A stretch of DNA of 64,000 bases, from NCBI GenBank assembly GCA_034509735.1, contig JACGWO010000005.1:37354479-37418478 (forward strand), written 5' to 3'. Source of the DNA: Sesamum alatum. Its lineage: Eukaryota; Streptophyta; Magnoliopsida; Lamiales; Pedaliaceae. The notes beneath the pieces were generated by a model, which saw only the letters and a list, made by a program, of their open reading frames with translations, had not been told where the DNA came from and did no database searches. This document shows positions 34,771 to 46,503 of the stretch, in pieces. A program made the position numbers and the translations under genes. Positions within the stretch are counted from its first letter, which is position 1. The number at the start of each line of letters is the position of its first letter.

Positions 34771-35462
34771 TTAAGTTGGTATTTTGTTAAATTGACGATT
34801 TAGACCAATATTTGTTGGCCAGTTGGTAAGAATGAGTCACTTCCAATTTGTTGGTTGTGACTCGATTCTTGTTGGCGATATAAGGGTTATGTTGATGAGT
34901 AATCTGTAAATATTCTTGATAGCAACCTATGATTTCCCTAGCCTGTGGTGCTGAACGAAGCTGAAGTTATCCAAATTTTCTTGTACAGAAACAAAGTTGA
35001 TAACTTAGATTAGGATTATGTTGGTTAATTATGATTAATAGGGAAATCCGAACCTCTACTGTATTCAGTTTTGAGTTAATGAACTCACCATTTCTCCAAG
35101 AACTATCAAATTGTAGTTTTTTATTTTTTAATTATTTTCAAATATTGGAGTTAGTCAGCTAAGTACATAATGATATTTGGATATCAATTAACAATTATTA
35201 ATATATAAATTTTAGTAATTAACTATATACTGCTCTATGGATCGATAATTGTCGATGCTGGTTGGTGGAATTTAAATTCAAAACGTTGAAGTATTGGGAT
35301 TATATTTTTCCTTATTGGGAGATTTTCATTTGCCTCTAGAGTCAATTTCTTTTTCTGACTAAATTGTAGTTTTAGACTATTCGTAATTTGACAATCATTT
35401 TTTTTTTTTTCGAACTAATCTCCATGAAATCCACTTTAGGTTTCAATGTACGAGTAAGAATG

Positions 35463-35760
35463 ACCAATAACCTCTTAGTTTAGTGGTTAAGGTTGAGATC
35501 CCATGATTTTAGAGTTTATGAGCTTGAATTATACCAATTCGTAGGATTATGGTCTACTGTATAATAGGTATTGTTTGTATGCAATAATAGTAAGGTGTTA
35601 TTTGGAGTTAATTTATGTGATTATTATTAATCAAGTATAATATAATTATTTATATTTGGCAGGACTGATTGTATGATGTAATTGTCTATCAACATGACTG
35701 ATTATAATTGATTTACTTCAATTAATAATATTCTATCGTTTTCATTTCAAATTTACGAGT
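35463..35760 (+). mobile_element. tRNA-derived SINE, second full-length copy
   Basis: It aligns by eye along its whole length with the minus-strand copy at 4436-4702: aataacctcttagtttagtg, gtggttaaggttgagatccc, gtctactgtataatagg, and the 3' end ttcaattaataatattctat. Its B box has decayed (gcttgaattat). Confidence 0.7.
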
Positions 35761-36460
35761 AAGAATGGGGAGGGAATAAAAACACTTTTCCTTGCTTTAA
35801 ATACTTCAAATCAAAATTGAAATTGTTAATTTATTAGATCAATGTGAAGGCCAAAAAAATTGGTAGTTTTAATTATTGCTTTACTACCTTCTCCCATATT
35901 CAAAATCGAGCTTAAAAAATTAATGGATGATGATGATGGTGGTGGTGGAATTAGTGTCATTGTTACCCAAAAGTTAATATTATTAATATGAAAAATAAAA
36001 TAATAAAGTATGGTGGATAAGGAACTAGCAATCAACCTTATAATCTATCTATACTTTACTATTAAGGAAGATCACTCTTTTGATGTCTCATTTAATTCTG
36101 GTCTGTAATTTATTTTTTATTTTTTAAATTAATTAATTATATTTTACTCCTCCATTCATCATGGTTTTTCATAACTACCTTTTGGTAGTTTTTTTCATTT
36201 CATGCATTTTGTTTTTAATTTTTCCAACATTATTTATTATCCTAGTTTGTCCATATTAATTTATAAATAAAAAAAATTATATTAAGTTATTATCTTAATG
36301 TTTCACTCTACAAAATTAATAACACAATTTATATAAATAGTTTATTTTAATTCATGTTTTAAAATTATGCACATGTATAGAATGTGTCACACTTACTAGT
36401 ATAAATTGAAATAAGACAACATCATTTTTCCCTACAACATATAATAATCTCATAACATTT
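35761..36460. other. Gene-free AT-rich region
   Basis: No feature recognised beyond simple runs such as gatgatgatggtggtggtgg at about 35929. Confidence 0.5.
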
Positions 36461-36606
36461 TGAGATAATTATATTTACATTTTCTAACCTATGATCTATT
36501 TACACAAATAATGCATGCCTTTTGGATAATTTACACATACACCCACAAGAAATGTCAACATCATCTATACAAATCACCTTACTTTTTTGAGAAATTACAT
36601 ATACAT

Positions 36607-36974
36607 TGAGAAGAGACGAAGCTAAGAGTAAACGTTGCCATGGAGGAATTGAAAGAAAATGAGAACAAAGAGCAGGAAAAATGTATTTCGTCAAAAGGAA
36701 AGAGTGTGTGTTTACAAGAGTAGAAACATTCTACTTATAGAGCTCAATTAAGCCTCAACTCTCTTAACTGCTAATCAACTACTGGGCCTAAGAACTAAAC
36801 TACCATAATTGTTATCAGCCTAACTAAACAATCGTGAAAGTGTCAGCCCAAAAATAAGAAAAATGCACTTGCGATTTCAGAGGGAAAAAGCAAGACTAAC
36901 AACAACTTATAAAAGAGAAAAACGTAATAGGGAAATAAGGAGAAACACATTCCTGTAACGCGTCTATTTCTTCA
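36607..36974 (-). repeat. 3' LTR of copia A
   Basis: It begins tgagaagagacg and ends ctatttcttca, 368 bp. It holds about 45 bp, around 36893-36938, that are absent from the other LTR. Confidence 0.85.
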
Positions 36975-37089
36975 CCCCCTCCTCAAGCTGGACTTGGTGG
37001 GAAATTCAACAATCCAAGTGTGGAAATCAAATTCAGGAAGACTGGACCTATTAGTGTCTTGGTAAAACATCTCCTAACTGGGATTTCAA

Positions 37090-38360
37090 AGAAACATGGC
37101 TAGGTGCGAGGAATCCTTCCTTATATTTGTCTCGGACTAAATGACAGTTGATCTCTAGGTGCTTAGTCCGTTCGTGGAAGACTGGATTGGTCAAAATATG
37201 CAAGGCCGCCTGGTTGTCGCAGAGGAAAGGAATAGGAGTTGGTACTCACTCCTAAATCTCTCAGCAGATTGTAAATCCATGTCAGCTCGTATGCAGTCGT
37301 CCCCATACTTCGATATTCTTCTTCAGCTGTTGAGCTGTTGTCCCAAAGAAAATACAATATCCTATGAGAGACCTTTGTGTCCACACAGGATGCCCAATCA
37401 ACATCACAGTATGCTGTCAAATTGGAGGAGTTGTTTGCTGGGAAAAACAATCCCTTGCTAGCGGTGCCTTGGAGGTATTTCAGCAAATGTAATGCAACGT
37501 CCCAGTGTTGCTTGCGGGGTGTTTGCATAAATTGGCTTAGTTGCTGCGCCGCATGACAAATATTTGGCTTAGTGAAACCTAAATACAAAACACGACCAAT
37601 CAGTCTTCTATAAGTTCAGGATGAGAAAGTGCATTACCTGCCTCAGTAGAAAACTTTATTCTTTTTGGCAATGGTGTAGTGACCAGCCTGGCTTGAGTTA
37701 TCCCTGCATCTGTAAGTATATCTCTAATGTATTTCATTTGAGTCACTAATATCCCTTCTGGGCTCCTTGCAATTTCTAGACCCAGAAAATACTTGGCCGC
37801 CCCAAGATCCTTGATGGAGTATAACTCATTGAGGTATGTTTTAACTTCTTCAATGCCTTCTTTCGAACTCCTTACAATGAGGATGTCATCAGCATATACT
37901 AGTAACACTATAAAACCTGCAACATCATCTTTAGTAAAGAGGCAGTAGTTATGCTTTGATTGCCTGAACACAAGCTTGGCAATCTTCGTGCTAAGCTCCA
38001 CATTCCACTGCCTTGAAGCCTGTTTGAGCCCATATAAGGACCTTTTAAGCTTGCTTATATGCCCTTCTGGTACTGTGTAGCCCTCAGGTGGTTTCATGTA
38101 CAATTCTTCCTCAAGATGTCCATGAATGAATGCATTGTGGATATCTATATGATACAGTTCCCAATTTAAGGAAGTAGCCACAGCTAGGAGGGTCCTAACA
38201 GTGACTGACTGTCTTAGCCACAGGTGAGAAACTCTATACACAGTCTACTCCTTCTATTTGGGTATAACCCTTGGCGACCAGGCGTGCTTTGTGTTTGCTG
38301 ACTGTTCCATCTGGATTGAGTTTAAACTTATAAACCACCTACTGCCAATAGTGCTTTTGC
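37090..38360 (-). pseudogene. Copia A reverse transcriptase and RNase H
   Basis: RT motifs NWELYHIDIHNAFIHGHLEE, MKPPEGYTVP, RSLYGLKQASRQWN, VLLVYADDILIV and KDLGAAKYFLGLEIARS lie in 37600-38241. The RNase H region continues in another frame at 37163-37588 (YLGFTKPNICHAAQQLSQF, YCDVDWASC, AEEEYRSM). The RT box has YADD, an accepted copia variant. Frameshifts near 37595 and at the N-side break the polyprotein. Confidence 0.85.
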
Positions 38361-40072
38361 CATGAGGTAAAGGAGTTACTTCCCAGGTCTGGTTATTCTC
38401 CGATGCATTTGGTTCATGTTGTATTGCTTTTCTTCATTTCTCATGTTTGCATGCTTGTGTAAAACTCCGAAGTTCCTGCACATGAGTGGGTCTAGCCAAA
38501 AAACATGAGTGTGCAGAAGAAAAAGCTGTAACAGTTAATGTATCACAGTCATTATCTGCAACATTGCAGTGAAAGTCTTGCATCTATATAGGTTTTGTGG
38601 TAACTCTTGTGGATCTCCTATGGGTACTGGATCATGAGTAATCTCATTTATGAAGGTTCAACTTCAGTCAAAGAACCCTGTGTTAGGTTTTATACTGGTT
38701 TAGGTAGACTACTATCCTCATCAATCTCTTCATTAGGTATAGAGCAGGTCACAGGATCCTGTTGTCTTCCCATGTAGGAAAAAACCCCTTCATGGAATAC
38801 AACATCCCTAGAAACAATCAGAGTCTGGGTTCTTAGGTCAAATACTCTATAGCTTTTCTGCCCGGCTGCATATCCTACAAAAACCCCTTTTACAGCTCTA
38901 GTATCAAATTTTTTCTTCTAGGGGTTGTGTGTTGGTAGCAAAACAAAGGCTGCCAAACACCCTCATATGGTTATAATCAGGACTCTTTTTTGTAATAATT
39001 CATAAGGGGATTTCAAATTGAGAATCTGGGATGGCGACCTAATTATAATATAAGTAGCAGTCAATAAGGCTTTTGACTGAAACATGCTAGGGACATTAGA
39101 TTGAAACATTAAAGCCCTAGATATTTGAAGAAGGTGTTTGTGCTGTCTTTCCACTACACCATTCTGTTGTGGTGTATAAACACATGTTTTGTGATGTATG
39201 ATATCTTCTTTTTGTATGAATTCTTGGCATTCTTGGCCAACAAACTCGACAATTATCCGTTCTCAAAATTTTAATCCTTTTATCAAATTGGGTTAGAATC
39301 ATTTGGTGAAACTTCTTTAATATGGGCAGAGTCTGTTTTTTGTATTTCATTAAGAAGGTCTATGTACTTCTACTATAGTGAGCATATAATTACAATGGGA
39401 TATTGAATGCTGATTATAGAGACCCCAACTGTCAACGTGCATTAGTTCAAAAGGCTCATTAGTTCTAGTTTGACTAACAGAAAATTGTAATCTGTGTTGT
39501 TTTGCCAAAGGGCATACTTCACATAAATCCAGAGGCATTTTATTATCTTTCAAAAAGGCTAACTGACTCAATACAACAGTAGAAGTGTGTCCTAATCTTT
39601 TGCGCCACAAGTCGGCATAGATGTTATTAGCAGTAAGTCCTATTTCCTGCAAGGACTGTAGCACGTGCCTAACAGTGTGTGTCTTGAAAGAGTTGTCATC
39701 CAGAATATACAACTTTCCTAGAAGCTTGCTTATTGCCAAAACCTTTATCATTCTTGAGGTCCTGCAAAAGGCAATAGATGGCAGAAACTTGAACCTGACA
39801 TTAGTGTCTTGACACAGCTTACTAACTGACAACAAGTTAAAACGTAGTGATGGAACATGTAATACATCATTTAATTTCATATTATTGGAAAGGAGTACAT
39901 CTCCTATAGTATCCACATATTTTTTTGAACCATAAGCTAGATGCACATATGATTTTGAGTTATTTTTCCTTTTATGGTGGAACAGATCAACATCATTGCA
40001 CATGTCGGATGTAGCCCCACTATCTATAATCCAACATTTAGTATTTTCTAGTACAGACTTCACAAGGGACAT
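38361..40072 (-). pseudogene. Copia A protease and integrase
   Basis: The protease site WIIDSGATSDMC lies near 40030, followed by GAG-pre-integrase (DLCEVCPLAKQHRLQFSVS, FELMHVDSWGLY). The integrase core is present in pieces (RIKILRTDN, then the copia segment MERQHKHLLQISRALMFQSN at 39154 going down). At least three frame changes interrupt it. Confidence 0.8.
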
Positions 40073-40085
40073 ACCTGTAAAATCA

Positions 40086-41202
40086 TCATATTCCTAAAAA
40101 AATGTCCTCTCCTGCAGATGACCCTGCATCACCGTCCTCCATCATTCTTCGTAATTGGGCCCGAATGAAGTCTGTGATGGATTCACTATCCATAGCATTC
40201 TGAGTAGATTCTTGGCTGTCAGTTGTACTCAAGGCCCTACTTCCAACAATTGAACCCTTTTTCCTTTGCTCCACAAGACCTTTATACTAGTCTGGTTATC
40301 CAAGAATCTCAAAATAGTTGTCCTTTAGATGTCCAGTTTTGCGACAATGTGCAGTCTTGTACCTTCTTTTCTTTTGCATTCCTTTTCTTCCATTGATTTT
40401 GAGTATTGGTCCCTTGAAAATTCCTGGTTTGCATCGTCATATTCTAAGGAGTGCTTGCATATGTAGAACTTATTTCCCGTTGTCTTTCTGTCCTCAATAC
40501 AATAGTGTAAGATTAAGCCACGTTAAGTAGAGGTTCCATCATAAAAATTTGGCTTCGGATGGCGTCAGAAAGACTCATCAAGACCCATCAAGAACTGCAT
40601 AAGATGGTCTCTATGAGTCAGATTGGACATTTCCTCTGAAGCCCCACAGCTACACGAGGGAGTGGCCACCAAACACCCCAACTCATCCCATAGCTTCTTG
40701 AGTTTGTGGAAATAAGCTGAACTGACAGATTCCTTTGGGAGGCAGAGGCGATTTCCCTCTGTAATTGATAAATCTTGGGACTGTTACTTACTCCATACCT
40801 GGTTTCCAACTCAACCCAAAGATCTCGGGTGGTTTCAATGTACAAGAAGGTCCCCACAATGTCCTTTGAAATGGAATTAAGAATCCAGGACAACACCATG
40901 TTGTCCGCCCTCTCCCATTGCTCAAATTCTTTAGAAGATTCATTTGGCCTCGAGTTTTTTCTAATAATGAAATCCATCTTCATTTTGGCCTTCAGGGCAA
41001 TACGGATAAAACCGCTCCAAGATAGGGAAGATAGTTCTTGGATTATCAGTAGCTTGTACCTTCCAAACATCCTGATCTCCTTCAACTTTCTGTCCTTTTT
41101 CATCCGGTTTGGTAGGGCTCCCCATGGTGATGCCCTAATTTTTCTCAACTGTAGGGGTGTGAATGTTCTGCCTAAAAAAACGGAGGTGTCAGAGACCATC
41201 AA
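40086..41202 (-). pseudogene. Copia A gag
   Basis: Motifs include LSWSGFIRIALKAKMKMDFI, EFEQWERADNMVLSWILNSI and LWVELETRYG, the UBN2/Retrotran_gag pattern of Ty1/copia. The zinc knuckle near 40310-40360 reads CRKTGHLKDN and then Tyr where the last Cys is normally found. Frames change several times between 40280 and 40620. Confidence 0.8.
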
Positions 41203-41220
41203 TTGATGGCTCTGATACCA

Positions 41221-41543
41221 TAAGAAGAGATGAAGGCAAAAGTAAAAGCAGCCATGTTGGAATTGAAAGAAAACAAGAACAGAGAGCAGGAAAAATGTAT
41301 TTCGTCAGAAGGAAAGAGTGTGTGTTTATAAGAGTAGCAACACTCTATTTATAGAACTCAATTAAGCCTCAACTCTCTTAACTGCTAATCAAATACTGGG
41401 TCTAACAACTAAACCACCAAAACTGTTATCAACCTAACTAAACAACTGTGGAAGTGTCAGCCCAAAAATAAGAAAAATACACTTGCGATTTCAGAGGGAA
41501 AAAGCAAGGAGAAACGCATTCCTTTAATGCGTCTATTTCTTCA
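41221..41543 (-). repeat. 5' LTR of copia A
   Basis: It begins taagaagagatg (first G changed to A) and ends ctatttcttca, 323 bp. It is directly adjacent to the PBS. Confidence 0.85.
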
Positions 41544-41852
41544 TACACCTTCCAAAAATATCAATGTCATTACATAAACTACCTATGAGTTTTAGTTGTC
41601 AATGATGATTCTATAAGTATGCAAAAACCAACAACGATATGTGTAAACAGACCATAGGTCAAGGGCTATTACCTCTAACATTTTTTATGACGACATAATT
41701 TCATCGTCTTATAATATACTCCAAAAAATAAAAAAGAGAAAATTGTTTTCCGAATACCAATGAACAAAGATATGATGATTCATAATATACACACAACTGA
41801 TAAAATGGGATTACAAATTTGTAAAAAAACAAAAAAAAACATAATCTGAAGA

Positions 41853-43250
41853 CTATGAATTAATCTGCATTCTCATATATTCTGCATAAAATCTGGGACC
41901 ACCACTTTCTTCTTCAGGAGCAGTGTAGGCATAGCCTCCATGGCTGGATATATCCAGCCCAGCCACTTCCTCGTCCGGCGATATCCTCAGAATTCTCAGG
42001 CAATGAAGCAAGTAAAACAATGGCCCCATCGTCACACTAACCCACACCAATACCACCAAAAGCTCAACTATTTGCGCCCCTACAAGCCCCCACCCGCCTC
42101 CCATCAACAGCCCGTACGATCGCCGCACTCCGATCCGCCCAGAATCGTATGCTTGGATCACGAACTCCTCTTTCGCAAACAGCCCGGTGAAGATCAGGCC
42201 CCAAGCTCCACATCCGCCGTGCAATTGCGCCGCTTCCAGTGGGTCGTCGTATTTGAGCTTCATAGCCAATATGTTGAGCCCGATCAGAACCCAGGCGGCG
42301 AAGAACCCGCACACTATCGCCGCCCACGGCTCTACCACCGCGCACCCGGAGGTGATCGCCACGAACCCACCAAGCAGTCCATTGCAGACGTCCAGGCCGT
42401 CCCAGTGGCCCACGAGTAGTCGCCGACTGAATAGCGTGACGATTCCGGCTGTAGACCCGGCTAGTGTGGTCGTGACGGCTGTCCGGCCGATTGCAGTCCA
42501 GTTCCCCTGGTCTGCCGTGTTGGGATACGGCACGAGAATTGTGTTGAAGGAACCGGGATTGAAACCGAACCATCCGAACCAGAGCAGAAACGTCCCAAGA
42601 ACCACTAATGTCGCGTTGTGTCCGCGCATCGCCACGGGATTGCCGAAGGCGTCGAACCGGCCCACTCTCGGGCCTTCTATGATCGCGCCCCAGAGCCCGG
42701 CGACGCCGCCCACCAAGTGAACAACCCCACTCCCTGCAAAATCAATGGCGCCCGACCCGAACAACAGCGAGCCCGAACTCGGGCTTAGCCACCCGCTAGA
42801 GGACCAAACCCAGTGAGCCACAACGGGGTAAACGAACCCAGACAGGAAAAATGAGAAGATCAAATAGGCGCTGAATTGAGTTCTTTCAGCGATGGATCCA
42901 CTGGTAATCCCAGCCACAGCAATAGCAAAAGCCCATTGGTAAAGAAAGAAGCTGTAATCGTAAGAACTCGTCGGAACGTCCTTCAGAGCGAAGTAGCTCG
43001 TCCCGATGAAGGGGTTCTCATTCGGGCCTTCGCCGAAGGCGAACGCAAACCCGAATAAGAAATAAGATAGGCTGCCGACGACGGCGTCGACGACGTTGGT
43101 GAGCATGATGTTCATGGCGTTCTTGGCTCGGACGGAGCCCGCGCACAGCATCGCGAAGCCGAGTTGCATGATGAAGACTAGATACGCTGAAAAGAGAAGG
43201 TAAATGGCGTTGATGGAATCAGTGACGCTGGACTCCCATGATTGTTCCAT
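41853..43250 (-). CDS. AMT1: Ammonium transporter, AMT1 family
   Basis: An intact, intronless 465-residue protein that imports ammonium across the plasma membrane. Its 10-11 hydrophobic segments start with [20 protein letters not shown]. Family landmarks are the first-loop [20 protein letters not shown], the signature [13 protein letters not shown] (residues 170-182), GFNPGS (229-234), and the pore His pair H178 and H344 (LHGGCGAW). The conserved C-terminal switch region reads [12 protein letters not shown] (431-442). In Arabidopsis AMT1;1 the regulatory phospho-residue here is Thr460; this protein has Ser435 at that place. The N-terminus lacks about 35-40 residues present in AMT1;1 types, as in tomato LeAMT1;3. 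The start at 43250 is the first ATG before the conserved first helix. The gene is flanked on both sides by mobile elements. Confidence 0.95.
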   Translation of the reverse strand: MEQSWESSVTDSINAIYLLFSAYLVFIMQLGFAMLCAGSVRAKNAMNIMLTNVVDAVVGSLSYFLFGFAFAFGEGPNENPFIGTSYFALKDVPTSSYDYSFFLYQWAFAIAVAGITSGSIAERTQFSAYLIFSFFLSGFVYPVVAHWVWSSSGWLSPSSGSLLFGSGAIDFAGSGVVHLVGGVAGLWGAIIEGPRVGRFDAFGNPVAMRGHNATLVVLGTFLLWFGWFGFNPGSFNTILVPYPNTADQGNWTAIGRTAVTTTLAGSTAGIVTLFSRRLLVGHWDGLDVCNGLLGGFVAITSGCAVVEPWAAIVCGFFAAWVLIGLNILAMKLKYDDPLEAAQLHGGCGAWGLIFTGLFAKEEFVIQAYDSGRIGVRRSYGLLMGGGWGLVGAQIVELLVVLVWVSVTMGPLFYLLHCLRILRISPDEEVAGLDISSHGGYAYTAPEEESGGPRFYAEYMRMQINS

Positions 43251-43663
43251 AGTTGTGGGAGAAAGGGAAGGAGGAATGTCAGTAGTAGATGATTGGTGCT
43301 AAAAGAAGTTGGATAACTTTATAATGGAAATTTTTTTTTTTCGAAAATAGGTTTGATCGAATCAAACCAATTATAAAGTAATTGTGATATAATTGTTACG
43401 TGATTGATCATTTTTTTTTGAATTATACACTAATAATACGACAAATGTATTATACTTTTCATATAATTAATTCAAATTTAATCAAATTAGGTTCGAACTA
43501 GAATTTTCTGTATAATAGTTCGATGCACTGTTATGAGAATATATATATATATATATATATATATTTAATGTGAGATTTGAAATGTAGCTCAAATTGCTGC
43601 ATGGGATGGTCCCCTTGTTGTTGACAGTCTAAGCATTATGGATCAGTGATGTATTTTATAGAC
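43251..43663 (-). promoter_or_regulatory. Upstream region of AMT1
   Basis: About 410 bp separate the start codon from the MITE. The stretch holds an (AT)n run at 43539-43564. No specific element can be assigned with confidence. Confidence 0.4.
43539..43564. repeat. (AT)13 microsatellite
   Basis: A simple dinucleotide run, about 290 bp upstream of the AMT1 start codon. Confidence 0.9.
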
Positions 43664-44812
43664 GGATAATTATATTTGCACCCCATATCTTTCGTTATAT
43701 TTATATAAATAGTCCATGTATTTTATAAAATTATACATACACTTGTTAGAAACGTCAACATTATTTATAAAAAATTATATTTATTTTTTTGAAAAAAATT
43801 ACATCCACACCCCTTAGAAACGTGGATAAATCTCATTTTTGGTCCTATATATTAGCCACAGTTCAATTTTGATCTCAATTTTGACAAAAATCTCAATTTT
43901 AGGTCAATATCTTTTAATTTGTTTCAATTTTGGTCCCAACGTCTGAAATTAACGGTAAACTTTAACTTCCGTTAAAATGAACAATGTGCCCCTCAAATGA
44001 TTTGTATACCTTGCGTATTTGGAGAAAAATCGCAGTTTTGTAACCTTAATTTCTTCCTCAAATCCCTGCCCTTTCCCCTGCCAAAAAAAAAAAAAAAAAA
44101 AAAAAAAACCCTTGTAAGCCTTTTTTCTTTTCAAATCTCCCATTGAAGAAGTGAAAGAGTAGTAGATTGTTGCGAGAAGAATGACCCTTCGAAACCCAAA
44201 GTTCAATGAATTTCCCCCACCCGATTACTGTAAGTTTTTTCTCTTTTTTATTTTGAAAAAACTGTTGATATTTGCTGAAATTTGAAAAAAAAAAATAATG
44301 TAAATTCGTGTTAAAGATGATTTCTTACCACAATAACACATGAGAGATATTTGGGTAGAGTCGAATCACTTGTTGATTCCATTTTTTCAGAAATGGATGC
44401 AGAATTTGGGTGAAGTTAAGGAACAAAAAAAATTGTGTATGAACCCTAATTTGAGAGTTCCCCCGTCCTTTCTGTTATTACATGTACGTATTCCCTCCAA
44501 ATACGAACCATGTGAGGGGCACGTGCTCCATTTTAACGGAAGTTAACGTTTTTCGTCAATTTCTGACGTTGGGACTAAAATTGAGATAAATCAAAAGATA
44601 TTGTCCTGAAATTGAGATTTTTATAATGATTGGGAACAAAATTAAATTGGGGCTAATATATGGGACCAAAAATGAGATTTATCCTAGAAACGTCAACATT
44701 ATTACACAAACTACTCTGCTTTTTGGTTGTCATAAGTGGTCTATGTAATTACACGAATAATTTGTTTAAATAAATTATAGATAAGGAATGTAATTGTAAT
44801 TATTTCTATTAT
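43664..44812. mobile_element. MITE family copy split by a Mutator-like element
   Basis: The left piece (43664-43823) and right piece (44685-44812) match the repeat that hosts copia A. Shared stretches are ataattatatttgcacccc, gaaacgtcaacattat and ttacacaaactac. Outer ends are approximate. Confidence 0.6.
43824..44684. mobile_element. Mutator-like non-autonomous element, 861 bp, 9-bp TSD
   Basis: The ends are ggataaatctcatttttggt and, inverted, the same 20 bases. Inverted similarity runs for about 175-180 bp (43824-44000 and 44505-44684), including gtcccaacgtc and acttccgttaaaatg. A perfect 9-bp duplication, tagaaacgt, flanks it at 43815-43823 and 44685-44693. Long TIRs with a 9-bp TSD are the hallmark of Mutator-like elements. 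The interior holds an A26 run at 44083-44108 and no transposase. Confidence 0.9.
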
Positions 44813-45620
44813 ATACGGTTGTGGATAAGTTGATGGTTGGCAGTTCCAATCCCACTTCTTGAATCACTATAAATTCATAAAAATCCTTTTAAGGAATATA
44901 TTATGAGTGGGGCCTTGAAAAATATCTACTTTATTTTTTGACTTAGAAACAATGCTACTGTTGGTTATAAGAACAACACTTGTACATTGAGGATTATGTT
45001 ACGTTGGTATAATATGAATTTACTGTTGATGTGAAATTATGTTAACTGTTTATTGTGAAAAAATTAATGTATATATAAGATTTATGCTAGTAATTTAGTG
45101 GAATAAATGCAAGTACAAGTCCGAGTTCAAGAATAGAGGATATTAATTTTGTAAAATTAGGAAATATTTATTTAAGTAGAATAGCACCGTGGCATACTCG
45201 ATACACGTGCTTAAAATTTTAAAATATATAAGTAACAATATTTATTTAATTTTGCTTATAAAATTAAATATCTTATTAATGTATTTATTGGATTGTACAT
45301 ACAAAAACGACCTGCTGTGATAATTAATAATAAAATTGATAGCACACTCAATTTTTAATAATTAATTAAATGGTTAACTCATACAAAGACCGTGGATGCC
45401 AAATATATGGGAAGGGTTTTTTCGAGATTTCTCATTCCTTCGTACCAAACAAGTTTTAATAACGTTAGTATAAGATTAGTGACGGATTTGAAACGGAGCC
45501 CACGTAATGTATATTTTTATATTTTATATATAGTTTAAAAAAAACTCCCGCCAAAATTTATAGTTATCAAAATAAAATAATGATAATTTATAATTCTCTT
45601 TGCTTAAAATTTTTATCTCA
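44813..45620. other. Gene-free AT-rich region
   Basis: No gene or repeat boundary was recognised. It lies upstream of the histone deacetylase pseudogene. Confidence 0.5.
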
Positions 45621-46182
45621 AACATGGGGTGTATCAACGAAGATCCATCAGGACGCAGCGTTGCGTAGGGTTGATTTTTGATGAGAGAATGTGCAAACAT
45701 AGCAGCCCAGATGAGAGCTACCACCCAGAAAACCCGAACCGCATTCGCGCCATTTGGGTAGTTCAAAGGTCCTTTCTTTAACCCCTTTTGTGCGCTTCTT
45801 CTTCTTCTTCTTCTTCTTTTTTTTTTTTTTTTTGGTTAGTGTTTGTCTGTGATCGAGTGTTTAAACTCATGCTTTGAAAATGGGGTTTTGTGTGTACGAA
45901 ATGTATCGTTGGACATACTTAATGGTGTGTGTTTCGGATATTAGGTTTTCCATAGGTTTATATCCATGTACTTGATGATTTTGGTTAGTTCTTTGGTGTT
46001 TTCTGTATGGAAAATTGTTTCTTGAAATTATTTCTGTGTAGAGAAAGGAAGAATGATGGAGCAGAGTAAGGCATGCGAGGGAGATGTCTATTTTGGGAGA
46101 TGTGAGGTCACCTGGACATCATGCCGAAGAAGCTGAAGCAATGGGTTTTTGCCTGTACAACAATGAAAGAGTGAGAGCTAGT

Positions 46183-46503
46183 TGCTTGAAACCGGGACAA
46201 CAGACAACCATAGTCAACTAGAAATAAAGCTCACAAGACGAAAATAAACTTTGCTCTCTTGCTATTCGAGGTGTAGAAAGAAAACTTGTTTTTTACAACA
46301 GAGAAGCAGTCCTCTTTAAATAAGGCAGCATCAGCAAAAAGAATAACGAATTTAACAAATTAACTGCTGCCAAACCAATATAACAACTAAACCAAAAACG
46401 GTAAAGAAACTACTAAAGCGTGCAAAAGAACAAATACAAGAAACGCTACTCTAGATAAATGCGTTTTCCAGAAGGAGGAGAGGAGACTTGAGGGTTTTTA
46501 GCA
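46183..46503 (-). repeat. 3' LTR of copia B
   Basis: It begins tgcttgaaaccggg and ends gggtttttagca, 321 bp. It is nearly identical to 51261-51583. Confidence 0.95.

Larger units (their letters stand above)
30380..35462. other. Region without a recognised gene
   Basis: The composition is less AT-extreme than in flanking repeats, and some stretches look exon-like (for example 33031-33210 and 34300-34770). I could not match them to a family or build a phased gene model. It may hold a decayed gene or an unclassified element. Confidence 0.4.
36607..41543 (-). mobile_element. Ty1/copia element A, decayed
   Basis: 3' LTR 36607-36974 and 5' LTR 41221-41543; flanks tacat (36602-36606) and tacac (41544-41548) form a one-mismatch TSD. 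A perfect initiator-Met PBS complement, gctctgatacca, lies at 41209-41220, and a polypurine-tract complement, ccccctcctcaag, at 36975. Coding order on the minus strand is gag, protease, integrase, RT, RNase H, with many frameshifts and stops. It ends about 310 bp beyond the stop codon of the AMT1 gene. Confidence 0.9.
36461..41660. mobile_element. MITE family copy split by copia A
   Basis: The left piece (36461-36606) and right piece (41544-41660) together match the element at 43664-44812 by eye: ataattatatttac, acatacaccc, gaaatgtcaacatcat, tttttgagaaattacat, then atcaatgtcattacataaac. The copia element lies exactly between them, so it inserted into this older repeat. Outer ends are approximate. 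Confidence 0.6.

Noticed and set aside
42064..42720. Long open frames on both strands inside AMT1
   Set aside because: They are shadow frames of the GC-richer AMT1 coding sequence, which alone has family motifs.
45524..45766. 80-residue open frame on the minus strand starting MNYPNGANAVRVFW
   Set aside because: It is antisense to exon 1 of the histone deacetylase relic, whose plus-strand reading matches the conserved DERMCKH and HPENPNRIRAIW motifs.
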